This document shows positions 57,530 through 64,000 of a stretch of 64,000 nucleotides of DNA, piece by piece. The stretch comes from Phialophora verrucosa (Eukaryota > Ascomycota > Eurotiomycetes > Chaetothyriales > Herpotrichiellaceae), in NCBI GenBank assembly GCA_002099365.1, contig MSED01000006.1, positions 2,418,001-2,482,000 on the forward strand, read 5' to 3'. The notes beneath the pieces are model-generated. The model was not told the origin of the DNA. It was given only the letters and a program-made list of their open reading frames with translations, and did no database searches. Position 1 is the first letter of the stretch; the number at the start of each line of letters is the position of its first letter. Made by a program: the position numbers and the translations under genes.

Positions 57530-58790
57530 TCAGAGTTTACTTGCTCGCGCAGCCAGTTCTTGTGGTAACTCCAGAGCATCAGGCAATTCTGATTCAAGTC
57601 GCTTGCTGTTAACATAAGTGGAATTGAGCTGATCCAGACTCGTGACTTCAATCAATCGCATAGTAGTTTCGACCTCTTCGCTCAGTACTGGGACAGATTA
57701 GACTTAGTCACAATGTATCAGAGAGGTGTGGAGTCGTAACTCACATTGAATCACCCTTTCCACACCCTGTACCCCAGCAACGCCAACAGCATACATAAAG
57801 GGTCGCCCCAACGCAACTCCTGTAGCTCCGAGGGCTAACGCTTTGACAATGTCTGCCCCTCGCCGAACTCCTCCGTCCAGGTAGATGTCAATCTTTCCAA
57901 TAAGTTGTGGACAGTGACGTCGAATTTCGAGTAAGGTCCGGATTGAGCTGGGGGCATCGTCACATTGCCTGCCCCCATGATTGCTGAGATATATTGCATC
58001 GGCTCCATGAGTTGCTGCCATGACGGCGTCCTCTACTGTCTGAATGCCTTTGAGCACGATCGGTCCTGTATTCCGACCCCATGTTGCACGTATCCAGGGC
58101 ATGTCAGTCCAATTCAAAGTTGACGAGTGGTAGCCTCGGAGAATAGGGGCATCCTCCGGTTTCCCTGAGAATTCTGTCGTCGGCGATATCTTATCAGGTG
58201 GGCCACTAACGGCGGATAGGTACCGCTCTTCCTCTTCGCGCTTTCCGAGAACAGGGCTGTCCATAGTGATGACGAGTGCTTTAAATCCAGTTTCGCGAGC
58301 GAAAGTAATCAAGTCGATAGCCTTTTGCTTACTCTTGGGCACATACAGTTGAAATGCAAGATCAGGCCCTTCTCCGCGGTCTCGCTCGACAGATATACAT
58401 TTGACAAGATCTTTGTGAGGAATACTCGAATAAGTGCTAGGACAATAAAGAATGCCCGCTCTTGCAGCTCCACGCACTAGATACAGTTCACCGTCTGGAT
58501 GGACCATCTGAGCTCGGGCAGCTGGGGCAATGAAGAAGGGCAGCTTCGAGTGCTGGCCAAAGATTTGGCGCTTCATGTCGACCCTCAGCACATCACGCAT
58601 GATTCTCGGACGGAGCGTGATTTTCTTCTAGTCGTCCCGATTATTTCGGAAGCTGCCTAGATCGTCTGCTGCTGAGTGAAAATATACTCAAGCAGCTTTA
58701 GAAATAGCAGGTTGGGCAGCGCGTTCGATGTCGTCCAGTGAATAGCATAGCTAAATAGCTTCTTGCTCTGTACTAGACGGGTCTTAAGTT
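57530..58790 (-). pseudogene. FMN alpha-hydroxy-acid dehydrogenase/oxidase with mutated 5' end
   Basis: A second member of the glycolate oxidase/flavocytochrome b2 family. The intact portion is complement(57530..57687, 57745..58600) with a 57-bp intron. It includes SKLPFFIAPAARAQMVHPDG, LVITMDSPVLGKRE, AIYLSNHGGRQCDD (catalytic His), DGGVRRGADIVKALALGA, and a C-terminal LSEEVETTMRLIEVTSLDQL. Upstream of 58600 the reading continues with family residues but contains stops: TAG within NNRDD-stop-KKITLRPRIMRDV, TGA within AISKAA-stop-VYFHSAADDL, and TAG within QEAI-stop-LCYSLDDIE. The first two stand where Trp (TGG) is expected, so they are G-to-A changes. Beyond about 58790 the sequence dissolves into AT-rich DNA. 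No cytochrome b5 part is detectable. Confidence 0.75.
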
Positions 58791-61700
58791 ATTTAAGATA
58801 ATATTACGTCAAGTTCGGACACTACATCTACAAGGCCTAAATACTTATCTATTTAGATTAAGACAGTATTAAGTAATTAAATTATAAATTTAAGAGATAC
58901 TTATACTTTTATAAGTACTAAGGCCTAACCTTATAGTATTTAGGCATCCGTATTGGATACCTATTCTAAATAGGCTTAGTATAGTCTTAATTCTATCCGC
59001 CTCTTTCGCGTTAGGGATAGAGAAAAAATAAGAATATATTAAAAAAAAATTTATATTTATAATCTATAGGTTAACTTTAGTCTCTAGTTTTATTTTTAGC
59101 GCTATACCTCTTTTAGATAGCGTTTAATATAAATTTTAAAAAAATTTCTCTTTTAGGAAATATTTTACTTTAAGATTTTAAAAATATTTTTCTTCTTTAA
59201 AAAAATTATTTAAGTTATAATAATATTATTTTTAATATTATTTTACTTTATTTTAACTTTTTATTACTTATTACTAGTCTTTTAATAACTAAATACCTAA
59301 CTTTACTTTACTTTCTAAAGTTATACCTACCTTTCTACTAACGCTAGCGTCTATACCCGCTCTTATTTATATTAATCTTAATAAACTAGGGTAAGGCTTT
59401 ATGGCCTCTAGGTAGAGGGTCGTATAGCGGTAGGCACTACCTCTTCGTCCCCGGTACACTATATAGTAATAAACAGCTTTATAAGTAAAGGTATTATATA
59501 TTTTATTACCTATAGTATATATATATATTAAATATATATAACTACTTTACCTATAATATATAGCGGAGATATATAGCCTTATACTAAAGATTTAACTAAT
59601 TAGATAGTATAGTTACTTATCTATATATTATATAGGCACGTATAGCTAATTAGCGCTATAAGTATCACCGCCCTATTATATCCCTCCCTTATCGCTCGCT
59701 TCTTAACGACTTTACTTAAGTATTCTTAGAACTAATCTTATTACCTTTTATAAGCTTCTCTATTACCTCTCTAAAGTTATTAATCTACCTATTTTCTAAT
59801 CCCTTTAGACTTCTTACTCTTAGTTTAGGAGATAACTCTATAGCCTTCACTTTATATTTAACTATCCTATAGACGTCCTATATAACCTTATATTAATCTT
59901 TAATATCTATAGTAATAACTAAAAGTATCTATTAAAGACGTTAAGATTTATATATCTCCGTATTAATAATAGCTATAGTATTCTTAATAACCTAAAGTCT
60001 ATAGCTATAAGTATCGCCTTATTAATTCGAAATAAACTTTACCTTATAAGAGGTAATACTAAAGACTTTAGTACTTAGTTATTTAATAAAGAAGTTTATT
60101 ATAGTTATAGCTCCTTAAGTTTAGATTAATAAAAAATTAATAATTAAGTAAGATTAAGTTATAGCGTTAACGATAAAGAATAGCTAATAGTTTCCTTCTC
60201 CCTTTAAGTTATTATTAAATATAATAAAGTATTTTATATAATCGTTTATATCTCTTTAACCTTTAAACTTAATTATTTATTTAGCTTTAAAGTAAGAATT
60301 AACTTAACTTTAGAATATTAAGCTTATAATATATTTATACTATATATAAGCCTCTTTATAATAGGAAGTAATTCTAGCTTCAATAAAGGAGTTACTAACT
60401 TATCCGGAATTAGTAAGACTAAGGCGAGTTATCTTTAAGCTATAAGATAAAATATTAATTATATAATAATTAAAGTAGCTAAAAAGAACTTAATAGCGCC
60501 GCTAACTTTATTCCTTTTCCTATCTTTTAATTAGTTAATTAAAACCTTTTATCGAATCTTTATAATATATCGCGATTTATTCTAAACCTTTAAAGTATAA
60601 TTTAATACCCTTCTCGGCTATATAAAGATATATAGCTATATAGAATCTAGGTATATATCTTATAAGTAGCGATAGCGCGCTAATTATCTTATCGGCTCTA
60701 AATTTATAATAATATACTATATCTTCCTTTATTACTAGTAGCTTTTATAGCTTAAAGTTTTACTAATAAATATACTACTAAATTATTAACTAAGTAAACT
60801 AAATAGTTAGCTAAGTATTTAGGATTAGATTTAGTAACATTAAAGAAGTATTAGCTATAATTAACTTAAGCGGAAGAATAGTACTAAAGGGACTTATAAT
60901 ATATATTCCTTAGTTTATAGTCTACTAATTAATTTTAATACTATAGAATATATTAAAGATTTTCGGCTTCTTTATAAATAATTTATATATAGGTGTTAAA
61001 GTATTAGGGCTAAGAGTTATTATTTATAAGCGGGGTCTTTTTAATACCCTTAAGATATTAATAGAGTTATTCTTTATTAGCTCTACTTATTCTTTACTTC
61101 CGAGAATAGAATAGGGTTCGCCGGGCTTTATAAGCTAAACTAATCCTTTTTAATATATCTTAGCTAAATTTAATTTAATTATTACTATACTTTACTATAG
61201 CTTTATAGGAATTAGCGCTATAAGATTTAGAGTTTAAAGCGATTCTAGACTAACTTACTTAATTTATTTTTATTAAATACTCGGTCGCTTAATTAGAGTA
61301 GTAATAGACTTACTTAATCCTAAAAGATTTACGATTATAAGAGTAAGAAGCTTACCGGTCTCCTTACGCGTAATAAGCCGATAACTAGTAATCTTTAGTA
61401 TAGGCTCGATAATTTACTTTAGCGGCGTAAATAGAGCTATCTTTATATTTAGATATCCTTCTAAGATAATTAAGTTTATATAGTTAAAAGGTCGAGCGTT
61501 AACTTAATATAGTCTATTTACTTTAGTTAATCTATATCTCCTAATTATAAGAGCCTATTTAGGATTACTTTAATCTTTATTTTAGGTAGCCTTATTAATA
61601 ACCGCGCCTTTATTTATAATAATCTACAAATTATTAGCGGTTAAATATAATATAGTAGAGAAATAATACTTTAATTTTAGCTATCTCTTAATTCTCGTAA

Positions 61701-64000
61701 GTTAATAGATTATTTTATATAAGGCTATTTATAATATTATTAAAGGTGTTTTATTAAAATATAGTAAGTACTTTTAAATATACTAGTATTAATCTAATAG
61801 AGTAATAATATCTCCGCTATATAGAATAATAAGTTAGTTAAAGAACTCTATAGAAGTCTAAAGAGGTAACTTTATAATTTCCTCTAAGGGTAATTTAATA
61901 TTCTTTTCTTTATATCTACTAATAAATATTTTAATATCGCTTATACGCGTATAATTCGAAAGAAGTTTCGATTAAAGTTCCCCTTAATAGTTATATCTCT
62001 TACTAAACTCTTCTTTTCCGGAAACTAATATATAATACTTCTTAAATTCGGTTTTAATAAGTTTATAATACTTTATTAAGTTATAAACCTTTTAGGCTAT
62101 TATATTACGCTAGTTATCTATTTCTTTATATTTAATTTTAATATAGCTAAAGAAGTTATTAATATAATCCGGATTATCCTAATTAATAGCTTCGACAGTA
62201 ACTTTAAGAGATACTTCTTTAGTTCGGGTAGAGTAACGTATTAATAAGATAGGCTAGTTATTAACCGTATAGGTATTAGAAGCTTAATATTTTTATCGTC
62301 GGCTAGTAGGAACTATAGAATTAGGATTTAGCTAAATAACTAGCGGCTTTAGTTATAATTAACGCTAAGCTCTAGATATCTTAACGGTAAGATTAGTCTA
62401 GGCTTTTAGTAAAAAGCTATAAAGATAAATCTAAAAGGTAATAAAAATAAAGTATATAGTTAAATAAGGCTTATAGTATAATTAAAATATTAAAGAGAGA
62501 GAGAAAAGGTAAACTTAATAAAAATACTAATAGTTATAGAGGCGTTAAAGATTAATCTAGAGATTCTAGAATAATTTAGAAAATTAAATTAATAATAAAG
62601 AAGAACTATTTAATAGTTAAAATTTATACTAAAAAAGGAAAGTATAAAGTTAAGGAGAAAAGTACCTATAAATAGTTAAAAGAGAGAGAGTAAGAATAAG
62701 TATATACTATAAACTAATACCCTTTAGTATTAAGTAATAATATAATAAAATAAAATATTACTATTTATAGATAATAGAGTATTTTTATTACCCTCTTTAC
62801 CTCTTAAGCTTATCGAGACCTTTAGACTAAATAATATATATTTATTATATAATAGTTTAAGAATAGAGATCTAAAAGATTAGGCGGTTATATAGATATTA
62901 GTTTATTAACCCCTTTTAATTATAATTATATATACTTAAAATACTTATTATCTAATATTATTAGACGCTCCGTTTCCCTTATTAATAACTAATACTTAAT
63001 CTATTATTAAAAGCGTTTAATATTACACCTCTTTTAACTATATTAATATTTAACTAATTATAACGCTCCTAGAAACTTTATATAATATATAGATATATAT
63101 AGTTAATTAAAGATAACACTAAAGATCTTAGCGTTAACCTTAATTTTTCTTCGCTCTAAATACACTATATTATTTTTAGCTTAACTTTTTTAGCTTTATT
63201 TATCTATTCTAATATCTATTACACCTAGAGCAGTAATATCTTACTTTAGTATTACTTCTCTCTTCTTTAAGATCTTAAGTTAATAGGATAATAAAATCTA
63301 TAAATTGAAGTAACTTAATTTTAAGAAAATCCTTATTATAACTATACTTTAAATACTAGATTATTATAACTTAACTAAAAGAAAACTATATATAAACTAA
63401 AAAAATTTAACTTTAAACTTTTCTATACTAGCGATAGCGATACTATACCTCCCTTACTACTTTATAATAATAAAGTATAGTATAAAGTAAAGTACTTACT
63501 TTATTCCTTTATAGACTCTTTAAATATATTTAAGCCGATATATTATTCCTAAATTTTATCGCTAACTAAAGATATCTTTACTATAAATACTAATTCTTTA
63601 TTTATTAGTAGTAATATTTTCGCTCTTTATTTAAGCCGCCAGCTTTAGTATAAATATAAAGATATCTCTTATAGAGAAGATATATTATTATTATTTAAAG
63701 ACTCTTTAATATCCGCGAGATAAAGAAGATTAAAAGTTAAAACTTTATAAGCTTTTTCTTCCTAAGGATTATTTCTAGATATAAATTTAGTATTTATAAG
63801 GAAATTATTAAGGTATTAGTAAAATCGCTTAAAATAACTAGCTATATAAGTTCCCTATAATTAAGAACTATTAAGTTCCGCTAGAATATATATCTCTTTC
63901 TCTTAATTCGTCTTTATAATTTTAAATAGTCTAAACTAACGGAATATTAACTTCTTCTCTATAGATATATTTATTAACTCGGTTATATTATAGCTTAATA
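58791..64000. repeat. RIP-degraded AT-rich transposon block
   Basis: Same composition as 1-6590: CA and TG nearly absent, CG kept. It contains the inverted, mutated LTR at 59395-59681. On the minus strand around 61880-62230 a long stretch reads as polypeptide with only TAA/TAG interruptions, which could be CAA or CAG before mutation, so the inside of a retroelement is likely; no reverse-transcriptase motif could be identified. The block runs off the window end. Confidence 0.88.
59395..59681 (-). repeat. RIP-mutated copy of the LTR-like element
   Basis: Inverted counterpart of 19432-19735. Shared anchors free of CA/TG are unchanged, such as GGGGACGAAGAGG and CTAGAGGCCATAAAG (element orientation), while TG and CA elsewhere became TA. 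On the minus strand, a purine-rich stretch GATAAGGGAGGGA lies directly before the element start, as a polypurine tract before a 3' LTR, so the internal part should lie to the right of 59681. Confidence 0.75.

Overview
The window comes from a filamentous ascomycete (Pezizomycotina). Genes carry short spliceosomal introns of about 44-132 bp with GT...AG ends. Fungal-only families are present: Zn2Cys6 regulator, Dal5-type permease, LipA/NB-ARC protein, FSH1 hydrolase and GA4-desaturase/CmcJ-type oxygenase. The gene-bearing part is bracketed by AT-rich DNA that looks destroyed by repeat-induced point mutation (RIP): CA and TG dinucleotides are almost absent there while CG, CC and GG survive. I cannot place the genus.

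Layout. 1-6590 is RIP-degraded transposon DNA with a recognisable LINE reverse transcriptase at about 0.6-2.1 kb. 7.2-17.5 kb is a compact gene set that looks like a catabolic cluster: Dal5-family permease, HpcH/HpaI aldolase, TfdA/TauD-type oxygenase, cytochrome b5-fused FMN alpha-hydroxy-acid dehydrogenase, and a Zn2Cys6 regulator divergent from the dehydrogenase. 18.2-20.6 kb is a second AT-rich block holding an almost unmutated LTR-like element. 20.9-30.7 kb carries glutamate 5-kinase, a spherulin-like cupin, a 3.6-kb stretch without a convincing gene, and a large MIT-domain protein. 32.2-45.7 kb is rich in oxidative enzymes: a TfdB/phenol-hydroxylase-type monooxygenase, an Ada-type protein, a flavin-reductase-like protein, a broken secreted alpha/beta hydrolase, a one-ORF fusion of a glutathione S-transferase to a CmcJ-like Fe(II)/2-oxoglutarate oxygenase, a vanillyl-alcohol-oxidase homologue and an FSH1 hydrolase. 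46.3-55.7 kb is mostly cellular genes: LipA/NB-ARC protein, enoyl-CoA hydratase, NTF2-like protein, LEA-like mitochondrial protein, J-domain protein and an FHA protein. 56.3-58.8 kb holds two pseudogenes, a DUF3435/FluG-like remnant and a second FMN dehydrogenase whose 5' end is riddled with Trp-to-stop changes. 58.8-64 kb is again RIP-degraded; it contains a mutated, inverted copy of the LTR seen at 19.4 kb.

Function. The first cluster can be read as uptake, oxygenase activation, oxidation of a 2-hydroxy acid to a 2-oxo acid, and retro-aldol cleavage releasing pyruvate, under its own regulator. This order is inference from enzyme classes. The 32-45 kb enzymes fit handling of phenolic compounds, but nothing in the sequence fixes the substrate. 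Exon boundaries were derived by hand from splice consensus, phase and family continuity, and most were checked for phase.
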